Below are positions 12,196 through 22,937 of a DNA stretch of 64,000 nt, in pieces. The stretch is taken from positions 1-64,000 of the forward strand of contig JAXGGA010003371.1 in NCBI GenBank assembly GCA_038373865.1. The letters run 5' to 3'. The DNA is from Uloborus plumipes. Lineage: Eukaryota > Arthropoda > Arachnida > Araneae > Uloboridae. Each line of letters begins with the position of its first letter. The first letter of the stretch is position 1. Under the pieces are notes generated by a model. It was not told the origin of the DNA, did no database searches, and was given only the letters and a program-made list of their open reading frames with translations. A program made the position numbers and the translations under genes.

Positions 12196-15100
12196 CAGTG
12201 GCGGATCTAGCCGATCGTTTTGGGAGGGGCCATTCTGAGCTTCTTTACTTAAAATATTAGTATCAATGTTTTCAATTTTAATATTAATTTTTTAGAAAAA
12301 AGTATTATAAAATATTAACTAATTAGGACTAATTAAAATTTATATTTATGTATCACACAAATATTGCAGTAAATGCATATTGACTGTGTAAAAGCCCCGT
12401 AGCTTTAGCATACTTTTGGCAGTTTTAGAGTAAAATCTACCTGTGCTTGCTGACCACAACCAGTTTCGGACTTCTAAAACCCCAACCCAGCCCTAAAGGA
12501 CATTTTGTTTTTAGTGCATAGAAAAAAAAAGTTATTTTTTAGTATTTTAAGCACTTTTAATCCGATTAGATTCTTACTTCTAAATGGAAAATATTCTTCC
12601 TGCTTAAATAGCAAATTAAGGCAAGTTTTTTTAGGGGTGATTCACAATTGATGTCACACTTCGAGAGAGGGGGGGGGGGAGAGTTAGTGAAATTGTGATG
12701 ATTTGAAACATGGGTAAGCGAGAGGGGGTAGCAAAAAGTGTTACAGCGCACGTTTGTGAAAAAATAAAACAATTAAAAGAGGAATGTTAAGCATTTTTAT
12801 TAAATGTAATTAATATTGTATTTGAAATTCAAAAATACTACTGTTTTTGTCAGTTTGCTTATTTATCATAATATTGAACAACATAAATTGTTTATTTGTA
12901 ATAAACCTCAAACTTGTATCTCTTATTTTATGTATGCATACATGGTATGTAATGGAATTTACAGTCAAATGCAAATCTGCCAATATCGAGTTTTATGCAG
13001 GGAAAAAATCGAGATAGAGAGGTTTCAAGACATAGGGCTTTGAGATTTTGAGAGGATTATTGAAATTTGAACTCTGAAGATTTGAAATTGGAACAAAAGA
13101 CAATATATTCCATAGATTAAAATTCTTCTGTATTAGTTCTGTTAGGCATTTTACTAATTATTATAACGTGTTTTTTCTCAGCTTTAGGAATGATTACGAC
13201 AAACACAAATAGACTACAGTATCACACTATAAACCAGATAACACAGTTAAATGACTTTTAGTTTGAATGAGCTCTAACCATGAACTTGAAAAAACTCAAC
13301 CCAGTTGTCCTCTCCACCCTGTCAATTCCACCCTCCCACCTCATTATTGTCATAGTCTACCCTCTGCTCTTCTTGACGCTCGAAACGAGCGATTGTGACT
13401 TTCTGTGGTTTTCCAAGAAAACCTATATGGGCGCCCATGAGTCCCATGAGTGAGAGGATGGACAGCACCATTCTTTACTACTGCAGAAACAAGCACTTCA
13501 TTAAAAAAAGTATGTTAGTTTCTATCAAGTATTTTTCATTCAAAAATGAAGTGAATTTTTCTGAAGATTACTTTTTAAAACTTTATAGTGTTTCCCAACC
13601 CTCCGCCTGACATTTTATATTTGAACAGACCCACTGATTTTTAAAACTCGGTGACACTATCTCTAATGCTTTGGCAAAACCTGGGGGGTGCATTGGTCCC
13701 TTGGCACCCCCCCCCCTCGGTACGCCACTGCGAGATACAGATGTTTTCTCTTTTTTTTCGAGATAAACATGGAAAGTATATTGATTTTTTGCTGCAAATG
13801 CAAGGAAACTTTAAAAATTCCGGGTTGAGAGGCTTTTGAGATAGACAGGCTCGAATGTAACCCGATAGCACCTACTATTCAGTAAAGTTGATCTTCGAAA
13901 TATGTCATTTTCGACGTCGGCCAGTACGGCTGTGTTGCCTAAGAAATCACATAAATTGATAATTTGTTTTGAAACTTATTATTTGGTAACTGTTGAAGTT
14001 TGAATCACATTGCACTACAACAATTATTAAAATAAAATATACAATACAATTATTAAAATAAAAGGTGTCTACCTACCAACTTAAACGGCACAAATCCCCT
14101 CACCCCTACTCACTAAAATCAAGCTATAAAACTTCAGAAGGGAATAAACAAATTTTTAAAACGATGCTTTTTTGTTTACAGCGGCAATCATAAGCATAAA
14201 CAATGAGTTTACTTACACTTTCTATAGTTTAAATTCTTATGAATTTTTGAGAAAGTAATCTCTGTTTTGAAAATACATTATATGTTATTATAACAAGACG
14301 TATATTAAAAAATATATAAAATATATATGTTACAATGAATAAAACAAATAATTCACGTCTATCTTTTATAATATAATTATAGTTATTAGAATGAAAACTA
14401 CATGTGTATTATATAAAATTTTGAAAATTTTAATATTATTTTTCTATCAAAGGAAATTTAATTTTAAGTTCACGCACTAATTCAACAATATTCGTCGAAA
14501 AAGATTGCTGTAATATTGGTGTTTCTCACGCAATTTACGTTGCACGACGAAGTAGAAAATTTTCTCCACTTAAATTCTGTGCATGTAAATTAGCAGTTAA
14601 AATTCCATTACAGGCATATTTTGACTCGACGTGCAGTAAAAAGTTTGCACTCATGAAATTTACAATATTTTATTATTCAATTATACAAGCAAGTAAATCT
14701 AGTTTTAAGACTCATGTTAGAGTTAAATAACTTTTTCTGATTGTGTTTAGCTAAGCACGAGTTAAAGTACTGAAGAATAGTTTTAGAAAAACACGAAAAA
14801 ATAGTTTCTCACAAAAATTGTTTTTGCTGGAAATTCTATGAACAATCTAAAAGAGGAACGAAAAAGCAAATAGAAAAGGGGGAAAAATTGTTTATATTAG
14901 CTTTCTATTAGCCACTGAAAAGATCGAGAATATTTACTAATTGTAAGTGCAAATAATTACAAAACAAAATCAAAACTTACCTTCGGTGTACTACGATGCA
15001 TTTTTAATAACTGTGAAACCTCTCCTAATGATCAACTATACTGTTCTTGAATTCCGTCTTATCAACATAAAACTAGCAAAATGAACTACAAAAGAGCTAC

Positions 15101-15712
15101 AAAACTACTTGAAATAACGCGGTCAATAAATGAAGGGCGCCATTCATAGACAAAAACCCAACTAAAGAGATGCTTAAAAGCAACAGAATCACGTTTTCTT
15201 TTTCTGAGGTTTTGGCGACTCTGATTGAAGAAAGAGTTAGCAAAAGTCCCTCCAACCCCTCATGAAAGAAAATCAGTTACACAAGGGTGCGCATCTCACA
15301 ATCCCCCCCCCCTAGAGCGATGGCACAAAATACCCCCTTCCCCGAGAGCCTCAACCAAAATAGATAAAAAACGTCACCCCCCCCCCCCCAAAAAAAAACG
15401 TTCAAGGGTGCAGTCCCCGTCGGTCATGCCCCCCCACTCCCTCCACTACCACTCCTGGGCGAAGGTCAAGAAAGAAAGAAGGCATTGGAGCTTGCAGGAC
15501 GATGCTCTGTTCCGAGGGGAGGGAAATAATTTTACTCCAGCTAGGGCATAAATTTCTTTATCGTTAAAAACACGTGATAAATAGACTTCGTTATTCTTTG
15601 GGTTTTTTTTTTTTTTTTTTACATTTTTCCCCACCACCCCAAAAAAAACTGAACTAAATCGTTTTGGGGGGGGGCCATGGCCCCCATGGCCCCCCCCCTA
15701 GATCCGCCCCTG
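12196..15712. mobile_element. hAT-superfamily element, 3.5 kb
   Basis: Flanked by perfect 8-bp duplications CGGCAATA (12188-12195 and 15713-15720). Inverted ends are CAGTGGCGGATCTAG and CAGGGGCGGATCTAG (14 of 15). The C-rich right end and G-rich left end extend the inversion. No hAT transposase motif was recognised, so it is probably non-autonomous. The interior looks composite: segments at about 12970-13060 and 13730-13860 resemble pogo-like repeat ends, and 13640-13735 has another GC-rich repeat end. Confidence 0.85.
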
Positions 15713-16094
15713 CGGCAATACACCAATTTCTCTCAGGTTCGCACTTATTGCTGGACACTCAAAGATATGACAAGGTGTAAGCTGTGTATCTGGGCAATTG
15801 CAACAGTTTCTATACACCCTTCTACCCTCTCCATCAATCTTCATGCCCCTGTGATGGCCGGTTCTCAGCCTGGTTATAGTTTTTGTTATTGGTCGACTTG
15901 TATTTATTTCACAAAGCTGGTGTTTCACTTGGATTGATTTATCTCTAAGTTTAGATTTCGCTATTGCGTTTGCATCTTGGAGATAGACGCTGTTGTTGTT
16001 AGTATTAAGTTCTCTGGACTCCTTGGCTAATTTATCAGCATATTCGTTGCCTGCTATTTTGACATGTGCAGGTATCCACTGAAGCGTACAGGTC
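15713..16094 (-). pseudogene. LINE RNase H domain, C-terminal part
   Basis: Read on the minus strand from 16094, the frame is open with no stop: WIPAHVKIAGNEYADKLAKE (RNase H motif with His, Asn-Glu and Asp), then a linker and ITRLRTGHHRGMKID, a Cys/His cluster (NCCNCPD, HIFECPA) and REIGVLP. This is the C-terminus of a jockey-type ORF2 as seen in spider genomes. The rest (LYDDNIQQIAKAVIRIHGVI, stop) lies at 12113-12195 beyond the hAT insert. The endonuclease and reverse transcriptase are missing because the copy is 5'-truncated. Confidence 0.88.
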
Positions 16095-16123
16095 TTGTTT
16101 ACATTAATTTGATAAAAACATGA

Positions 16124-16273
16124 AACTATGAAAATTTAGTAGAAAGAGAATTGAATGATATTGAAGATATTGTTAACAAAATAACTGATGGATCTGTAGA
16201 TGAAGATGTTGAAGAAGATGAAGCAAAAGTATCTCCAAATATGAAAGCGTTAGAAGCTGACGATACTATTTGA
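16124..16273 (+). pseudogene. Acidic coding-like fragment, unidentified
   Basis: Open from 16124 to a TGA at 16271, with non-repetitive protein-like sequence: VERELNDIEDIVNKITD, then an acidic stretch DEDVEEDEAKV and a last MKALEADDTI. It is sandwiched between two LINE insertions. The DNA to its right (16274-16308, resuming at 17540) reads like a 3' UTR interrupted by the second LINE. It could be a retrocopy fragment or a terminal exon of another transcript. I do not recognise the protein. Confidence 0.4.
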
Positions 16274-16308
16274 ATATTTGCTAATTGATTCAATTATTGA
16301 AACTGTTT

Positions 16309-17526
16309 GAAAAACCAGTGTGGTTTTCAAAGAGGAAAATCCACTATCAACCAAATTCAAACATTGAGACAAATCATCGAGAAAACAAAGGAGTTTAATA
16401 TTAATACTTTTCACCTTTTTATCGATTACAAGGCTGCATATGACAGTATTAAAAGAGAAAAACTATTTGAAGCAATGGAAGAACTCGGAGTCCCAAGGAA
16501 GCTAGTTTCTCTAACAAAAGCAACGCTCAGCAGAGTTAAATGCAGAGTGAAAATGAAGAGCGAATACTCTAACTCCTTCTACACTGACAAAGGGTTGAGA
16601 CAAGGAGACTCTCTTGCATGTATTCTTTTCAATATTGCACTAGAGAAAGTTATTAGATCTTCTGGAATAAACACTCGAGGTACAATTTTTCAAAGATCAA
16701 TTCAGATTCTGGCGTACGCTGACGACATCGATATTATCGGCAGATCTAAACGAGCTGTAATTGAGGCTTTCGAATCTCTCGAAGTAGCATCAAAGGCTAT
16801 GGGACTCTGTATTAATGCAGAGAAGACTAAATACTTAGAAATTACTAATAAAAGCTTTGATCCTACCCCACTGATATTCAATGGTTATTCATTTGAAGCA
16901 GTGGAAGAGTTCAAATATCTTGGAAGCGTCATTAGTAGAAACAACAACATCAGCGTTGAAATCAACAGCCGCCTTGCTATGGCAAATAAATGCTACTTTG
17001 GCTTGAGAAGCCAGTTGAAAAATAGGCTTCTCCGACAAAGTACAAAAATTAACATCTATAAAACGCTCTTACGACCAGTATTAACCTATGGAAGCGAGTG
17101 CTGGGCTCTTACTAAGTCCGAAGAGAATAAGTTGCTGGTATTTGAAAGAAAAATCATGAGACGGATCTTTGGTGCCGTTAAAGAAAACAACAGGTGGCGC
17201 ACTCTTTTTAACTTTGAAATTTATAAGAAATTTTACAAACAACCAGATATTATCCATGTAATCAAAGCAAACCGCATCAGATGGCTTGGCCATCTTTACA
17301 GATCTGGTGACAATGACCCAACAAAAAAGGTGACCTTCTCAAAACCAGACGGAACCAGAAGGAGAGGTCGACCACACACTAGATGGATGGACTGTGTTGA
17401 GAAAGATCTCCAAATGATTGGCGCTGGTGGATGGAGATCAGTTGCGTCGAACAGGGCAAAATGGCGGAAACTTATTGAGACGGCCTTGGTCTGCCAAAGA
17501 CTGTAGCGCCAAGGAAGAAGAAGAAG
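16309..17526 (+). mobile_element. 5'-truncated non-LTR retrotransposon
   Basis: A 1.2-kb insertion with 13-bp target duplications ATTGAAACTGTTT at 16296-16308 and 17527-17539. It ends in a short GAA repeat tail (GCCAAGGAAGAAGAAGAAG) instead of poly-A. The inserted piece begins inside a reverse transcriptase, so it is 5'-truncated. The open frame and clean duplications suggest a fairly recent insertion. Confidence 0.9.
16310..17506 (+). CDS. LINE reverse transcriptase, N-terminally truncated, open frame
   Basis: About 398 codons without a stop. Reverse transcriptase blocks in order: NQCGFQRGKSTINQI, FIDYKAAYDSI (first catalytic Asp), KGLRQGDSLACILFNIALE, and LAYADDIDIIG (catalytic Asp pair). 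C-terminal features are YLGSVISR, LTYGSECWAL, RIRWLGHLYRSGD and RRGRPHTRWMD, typical of the RTE-like group often annotated as F52C9.6-like. The endonuclease domain and the start of the RT are missing, so no protein is likely to be made. The gene call is firm; the clade is less so. Confidence 0.9.
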   Translation, partial: KNQCGFQRGKSTINQIQTLRQIIEKTKEFNINTFHLFIDYKAAYDSIKREKLFEAMEELGVPRKLVSLTKATLSRVKCRVKMKSEYSNSFYTDKGLRQGDSLACILFNIALEKVIRSSGINTRGTIFQRSIQILAYADDIDIIGRSKRAVIEAFESLEVASKAMGLCINAEKTKYLEITNKSFDPTPLIFNGYSFEAVEEFKYLGSVISRNNNISVEINSRLAMANKCYFGLRSQLKNRLLRQSTKINIYKTLLRPVLTYGSECWALTKSEENKLLVFERKIMRRIFGAVKENNRWRTLFNFEIYKKFYKQPDIIHVIKANRIRWLGHLYRSGDNDPTKKVTFSKPDGTRRRGRPHTRWMDCVEKDLQMIGAGGWRSVASNRAKWRKLIETALVCQRL

Positions 17527-17686
17527 ATTGAAACTGTTTCATTATTAGTATGAGCTTGAGACTACTGTTTTAGAAATCCGTTGACAAAAACAAGTATATA
17601 GTCTAGATTGAACATTATGTTTGTGAGAGAATTTTGTAACACTTAATGAAATTGGAGATAACTTGCACAGATGGTACTATACTACT

Positions 17687-17855
17687 CTGCAACGTTTCTT
17701 GACAACAGCATCGTGACGTTTGCGTGACGTTAGCCTAAGAAAAACGAGCTAGATAAAACGTCACAGCCTACTTGGCGAATTAGAGGAGATCGCTGACTGC
17801 TTGTGAGCTCTTATTGGCTCTGCCCGTAGTGACGTTCAGTGTCAAGTTAAGTTGC
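17687..17855. mobile_element. MITE fragment related to 33568-33869
   Basis: Matches the reverse complement of about 33656-33808 at high identity (shared GCCTACTTGGCGAATTAGAG-like and AAAACGAGCTAGATAAAACG blocks), including the GAGCTC and TGACGTTT segments. The outer ends of the family are not preserved here, so this is an internal fragment. It lies in intron 4, just before exon 5. Confidence 0.75.
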
Positions 17856-18139
17856 TTACTAGTATAGAAAAGAAAGCTTTCCTCTGTTTTTTTTTTTTTT
17901 TTTTGGCAAGAGATGGTACTAAAGCAGCCCTTTTACTTGCTGTTATACAGCATGATTTAGAAAAGCTTTCACTGAAGGCCTACCTATGTTTTGAATTTTC
18001 ACCTGCTTCACTCAAAACTTGAAAAAGTCCACTTAAAGTATCTTTTGCTTCTTTTGCTAATATGGTTAACTGTTATTTCTACTTAAATTCATAATTTTTT
18101 TTTGAGATTTTAAGTGCTTACATATTATTTCCTTTTTAG

Positions 18140-18267
18140 GTAGATGCTGCTCCCGGTGAGCCTGTTACCCATGTTTATCACACTAAAGAAGCTTTAACTA
18201 CTAAGGACACTTTAATTATTATAATTCATGGAAGTGGTGCCGTTCGAGCTGGGATTTGGTCCAGGAG
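18140..18267 (+). CDS. ARB2A: ARB2A-like, exon 5 (HG loop)
   Basis: 128 bp, residues 100-142. It contains the diagnostic DTLIIIIHGSGAVRAGIWSR: a hydrophobic strand followed by His129-Gly130, the oxyanion-type HG motif of alpha/beta-hydrolase folds. In this family the segment is almost invariant (HGSG.VRAG.W.RR). Acceptor TTTTTAG ends at 18139; donor GTATAT at 18268. It ends with two bases of an Arg codon completed by the next exon. Confidence 0.95.
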
Positions 18268-18925
18268 GTATATAGTTTTAACAGTTATGTTAACATAATG
18301 TTTATGATTTAATTATCTGACTTTGGAGTGAAGTCACTTTTGGATTTATTTATAACACTGGTAAACAAAGATCTTGCTAAATTAAACATTTGTAGTATTC
18401 TTATGATAATTTTTAATGCTTGTGTCAAATTTCCTGTCAGAAATTTTCCATCACCCACGGTTTTGCCCACAAAATGGGCAATTTACTGGACTGGGTCTGT
18501 GGAGGTCTGGACTTTGGGAACCTCTGGTCTAAATGAACCCATGATTGTTCATCATTGCTGGACATCGTGTTAAGCACAAATATCGTTCATGAGTACAAAA
18601 AATGGCGTAACTCAAAATCTCGGAAAAACGGGCTGACAAGTAATTCAAAATCTAAATTTAATGCTCTTCCAAGCCATAAAAGGCACACAAACCTAGCTCA
18701 CATAATTGATGCGTTGTGGTACAAATACTGTACAATCAGTACTGAAACATCATCAAAATTTTATTATTTAGCAGAAAATTTTTCGAAGATTAAGTATGTA
18801 TTATGCCGCGCGTTGGCCACCACTGGTATAGATTATAGTATACTATAGGAAATATGTGTCAACATCAAAGGTTCCAGAGCGTTTTGTGGCGCCCTGCTTG
18901 TTCATAAACGAGAACTTTTCTATTC

Positions 18926-19450
18926 TTTAACCCCCAACACACAAAGGAAGGGGAGGGGGGTTATGTGTTTGACGTTTATGTGTATCTGTGTATCTGTCTG
19001 TGGCACTCTGCAGCCTAAACGGATGGACCGATTTTGAAAATTTTTTTTGTTAGAATTGGGAGTTGATCGAGAGTGTTCTTAGCTAGGTTGCGTCTTCGGA
19101 TGGTATTAATTAATGAAGATATTAATTAAAAACCTTTAAAAGGTTTTTCGGGATTTTAGCAGTGAAAACATATTTCAAAACTTGAAAAAAATAGCACCAA
19201 GTGAAAGAAAAATTTTCTACGTCTGATACAATGTAATTGGATCTTCCATGTTCTATAGAATGCGAGTTATAACGTTTTTTAGCAAATGCAGCTTAGTCTT
19301 TATTCACGCGATGAGAACCGTTGTCATTGTTGGCAAATAAGGAAAGCAAACTCTTATAATTTATTAAAATGTTTATCAGTTGCCAGTTTCTATTTTTTTA
19401 ACAAATAAAATACTTGTAATTGATTTTATATTTTAAGGCTTTTCAAGGGG
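18926..19450 (+). repeat. Dispersed repeat, copy 1 of 2
   Basis: About 525 bp, homologous over its length and in the same orientation to 21604-22140. It begins with CACACAAAGGAAGG, then CTGTCTGTGGCACTCTGCAG, CTAAACGGATGGACCGATTT and GGTATTAATTAATGAAGATA, and ends in an AT-rich part. The CTGTCTGT...ACCGATTT phrase is common in tails of arthropod non-autonomous elements. The two copies lie in successive introns around exon 6. Confidence 0.75.
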
Positions 19451-19654
19451 CTTTAAATTTTCCCTCTTGATTCTGGTTTTGTTGACAAGCAAATTTTTTA
19501 GCTGGGGGGTCTTTAAAATTTTTCATTTTTTATAAATGTGCCTTCGGTTTGAATTAAAATATTGTTACCCATCATTCAATTTCAATTTTTTTTTTAACCT
19601 TTTATCAAGATAGCAACCTTGGCATGAGCTCACCTGAGGACCACACTTTTTTAA

Positions 19655-20062
19655 CCCTTTAAGCGGTCAATTATTTTACCAGAACTGCTTCCAAAGAAGG
19701 CATATTTTTTTATTGCATATAGTTAAGTACCATACTTAACAGAATAAGAATATAAAGAATTTTTTAATTTATTTTTCGTTTTCAATGCTTTTACAACATT
19801 TTTTATTTTACACTTTTGGTCAAAAAATCCCGAAATATTTGCTTTTTCCAAGTACATTCTGCATGCAGTAAAGAATGGGTTACAAATTATGCAAAAATTT
19901 CTCTCACACTTATGGTGAATTTTGAGGTTTACAATTTTCCGAACAGTTCGGGCAAACCAGAAAAGGGAATCTGAAAATATCGATGCCGTACGCCGTACGG
20001 GCAAACCAGATGAGGCCAATTTCTGGTAGCACGTACACTGTACGGGCAAACCGCTTAAAGGG
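19655..20062. mobile_element. piggyBac-type MITE, 408 bp
   Basis: TTAA|CCCTTTAAGCGGT at the left and ACCGCTTAAAGGG|TTAA at the right: a 13-bp perfect inverted repeat inside TTAA duplications (19651-19654, 20063-20066), the piggyBac signature. The right part carries tandem words GTACGGGCAAACC. No transposase frame is recognisable. Confidence 0.85.
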
Positions 20063-20355
20063 TTAAACTCTGCCCTATTGTGTGTGACGAGAATTAAGAT
20101 TGGTGAAATGAATGCATTTTTTTTCCCGTTTTAAATAACTAAAGACACTGGGTCAATACTTAACATTAAGCGAAAACAAAAACACCTATACTCCATTCCA
20201 CCCTAACTTGGCAGCACGGGGAAAGGTACGAAATGTGCTACTCCGTATAGAGGAGTAGTTCTCGTTGATCTGTTGACTTTCTAGTGTTATTTTTGCTCTA
20301 TTTATGTTTTATTGAAATGTATTAAAAATGTCTTGTTAATTTTGTGTTTTTATAG

Positions 20356-20494
20356 ATTACTGATTAATGATAGTTTTAAAAGTGGCTCCCAAATTCCTTA
20401 TATATTGCGTGGAGATGGATTGGGATATGGAGTTATGCTTCTGAACACAAATGATAACTACAGAGAAATAAATGGTGTCAAACATAAGATCAGA
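20356..20494 (+). CDS. ARB2A: ARB2A-like, exon 6
   Basis: 139 bp. Completes Arg142 and encodes residues 143-188, with SGSQIPYI and the family signature GYGVMLLNTNDNY. In vertebrate ARB2A a long Lys/Glu-rich insert follows this NDNY-type motif. Here only REINGVKHKIR precedes the next exon, so the insert is absent. Acceptor TTATAG ends at 20355; donor GTAAGT at 20495, phase 0. Confidence 0.95.
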
Positions 20495-20933
20495 GTAAGT
20501 TCCAGCTATGACTTTTGTCTTTTTCAGACTTTAAACTTGAAAACCATTTTTAGATAAAACATTTTGAGATTGTAGAAAGGAGATTCTAACTTTTACAGAA
20601 TAAATGGTATTGAGTAGGGCATCAAAGTTTTTCATCATACTGGGGAACTAATTTATTTATTTGTTTTTATGTTGCATGAGATTATTGGACAAACCTTTGG
20701 CATTTTTGCATTGTTGATTTCAAATCTGCATTTACTTTCTGTCTACAAGCTACAATTTTGATGCAATTCAATAACATAGTCTGTAGCATAATTTGAAAGT
20801 TCCCTGGAACAAAAAGGTTTATGTTTCAAATTCCTGTGGTTTGGTTGGGAAACAAAGATAATTACAATGATTGGGATTTTTACGTAATAATATGATTTAC
20901 AAGGTAAATCGAAGCAATATTTCCTATCCGAAT

Positions 20934-21106
20934 CAGGCCTGTCATTTTAGGGGGGCAGAGGGGGTCAATTGCCACCCCCCCCTGACTTTCAGAAATCAAT
21001 GTATTTACATACAAGTGGGCGTGGTTTTTGCTGATTTCCGATGAAATTGCATTGAGTTTTCACCCTTTGCCCTCCCCCCCTGGAAAAACTTGAAATGACG
21101 TCCCTG
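20934..21106. mobile_element. hAT-type MITE with perfect 8-bp TSD
   Basis: A 173-bp copy of the family at 3108-3286, with target duplications ATCCGAAT (20926-20933 and 21107-21114). Ends are CAGGCCTGTCATTTT and (reverse of right) CAGGGACGTCATTTC. Centre AAGTGGGCGTGGTTTTTGCT is shared with the 3108 copy. Confidence 0.88.
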
Positions 21107-21603
21107 ATCCGAATATTCTATCCACTGTTGGATCAATTCCACACTGTGCGCAACTCATCTATCATACAGAGCTCTTGCACTTATTTTTTCATAGCAGCAA
21201 ATGTTTTCTACTTTGTCATCTGTGGCTATGTAATCCTAAAGACTGTTTATCAACTTATGTGTTTACAGAAAAATTAACTAAATTAGCTAAATATTCCATC
21301 TAAAAAGTGTGTTGCTTTTGAAACAAAATTAATTGCAGCTTCGAAAGCACTATACTTTAATTAGATTAATGTGATCATTAACACTACCTTACTAATGTGT
21401 GTATGTACTACCTTACCTTAGCTTAATCTTTCTTTACTCCTATAATGGAAGAGATCCCCTCATAAGGTTACTCTTCTGCTATAGTGACTCAAGCATGAAG
21501 TTCCCCTTTTCTATTCCATGCATGCAATGTTATTTTAACTTCCATTGCAACGTTAAAACTCAACTGTCCAATACTATATTACATTCAAAGTTAAGTTCCC
21601 CCT

Positions 21604-22140
21604 TTTTAACCCCTGACACACAAAGGAAGGGGGGTTAGGTGTTTGACGTGTATGTGTATCTGTCACTCTGTGTATCTGTCTGTGGCACTCTGCAGCCTAA
21701 ACGGATGAACTGATTTTGAAAAAATTTTCTTCTGTTCAAAAGGGGAGTTGAACAAGAGTGTTGTTAGTTAGGTTGAGTCTTTGGATGGTATTAATTAACG
21801 AAGATATTAATTAAAAACCTTTGAAGGGTTTTTCGGGACTTTAGCTTTGAAAACATACTTCAAAACTTTAAAAAATCGCACCAAATGAAAGAGAAAATTT
21901 TTCTGCTTCTGATACGATGTAATTCGATCTTCCATGTTCTATAGAACTCGAGTTATAGAGTTTTTTAGCAAATGCAGCTTGGCCTTTATTCACGCGATCG
22001 GTACCGTTTTCATTGTTGGCAGACAACGAAAGTAAACTCTTAGAATTTATTAAAATGTTTATCAGTTGCCAGTTTCTATTTTTTTAACAAATAAAATATT
22101 TGTAATTGATTTTATAATTTAAGGCTTAGTCAGGGTTTTT
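21604..22140 (+). repeat. Dispersed repeat, copy 2 of 2
   Basis: Second copy of the repeat at 18926-19450, with the same order of blocks (CACACAAAGGAAGG, CTGTCTGTGGCACTCTGCAG, ACGGATGAACTGATTTTG, GTATTAATTAACGAAGATAT). By eye the divergence is around ten percent. Lies in intron 6. Confidence 0.75.
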
Positions 22141-22574
22141 AAAATTTTTAATTTTATTTTTTTTATAGTTGAAAATACCAAAGCATTATAAGTGCTTTTT
22201 ATGATTAAGTGGAAAAGCAAAAAGCATCTACAATATCTAAATAAGAATTAAAACTACAGTTTTGAAAAAACCTCAAACAAGTCTAAGAAAATCACGATCT
22301 CTCAAAAAATACACCCACATAAATGTTTTGCAGTAAGCATTTTTGTTGTACAATTTAAGATGCATCATAGTTATGCTAGGTCAATTTTTTGATTCTGTAA
22401 AAAAGTAATTAACTATACGTTACTAACTTTTTTATAGCTATTTGAATTATTGTCCTATTTAAAACAATTACATTTGGTGAATCTCAATTTAAATTTTTTC
22501 TTAAGCTAATATTTTTTACTGATGCTTAATATAGAATTTTATACAAACAACACAAATGTATCAGTAAAAAACAC

Positions 22575-22650
22575 AATGTCGTGCATTGAAAAAGAAGATT
22601 CTTGAAACCCAAAACATGTGTCTGCAATTAGTTGCTAAGTTGCATGTTTT
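22575..22650 (+). mobile_element. Penelope-like terminal-region fragment
   Basis: TGCATTGAAAAAGAAGATTC and a nearby AAAACATGTGTCTGCAATTA resemble the segment at 26790-26850 after the Penelope-like ORF. Only a short fragment is present. Confidence 0.35.
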
Positions 22651-22811
22651 CATTATTGTGTTTCCTACTGTTTGTTCTTCTGCACAAAGGTGTTTTTCAT
22701 CGAGCAGGTTATATTCTTTTTGTATAGAATATCTGAATTATTTTTTGTGACATATTATTTTTCTTATGAAAATGTTTGCTATGATTTAATGAAGTATTTC
22801 CAATTTCTTAG

Positions 22812-22937
22812 GGAAGTGAAACAGCCGAAAAGCATGCCAACTATGTGTGGAAGAACATAATTATGAAAAAGTGTCCTAATGTTGAACACATTGGAATCAT
22901 AGCTCATAGTTATGGGGGAATAGTTGCTGTAAATTTG
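22812..22937 (+). CDS. ARB2A: ARB2A-like, exon 7 (Ser elbow)
   Basis: 126 bp, 42 codons, residues 189-230. It has GSETAEKHANYVWKN and then HIGIIAHSYGGIVAVNL. Ser221 in AHSYGG sits where a hydrolase nucleophile elbow (GxSxG) would be, with Ala in place of the first Gly as in other family members. Whether the protein is an active hydrolase cannot be told from sequence. Acceptor TTCTTAG ends at 22811; donor GTGAGT at 22938. Confidence 0.96.

Larger units (their letters stand above)
12074..16094 (-). mobile_element. 5'-truncated jockey-like LINE, split by a hAT element
   Basis: Minus-strand retroposon with target duplications TTGTTTACATT at 12063-12073 and 16095-16105. The plus-strand poly-T at 12074-12089 is its poly-A tail. 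Coding remains are at 15713-16094 and 12113-12195; the 3.5 kb between them is a later hAT insertion. Removing the insertion and one copy of its duplication restores a continuous frame to a TAG stop (complement of 12113-12115). Confidence 0.88.

Noticed and set aside
11669..13861. Apparent inverted ends (CATTCGACTCTC... and ...GGCTCGAATG) suggesting a 2.2-kb pogo-like element
   Set aside because: The interval would cross the LINE and hAT borders that are firmly set by target duplications, so the two ends must belong to different copies.
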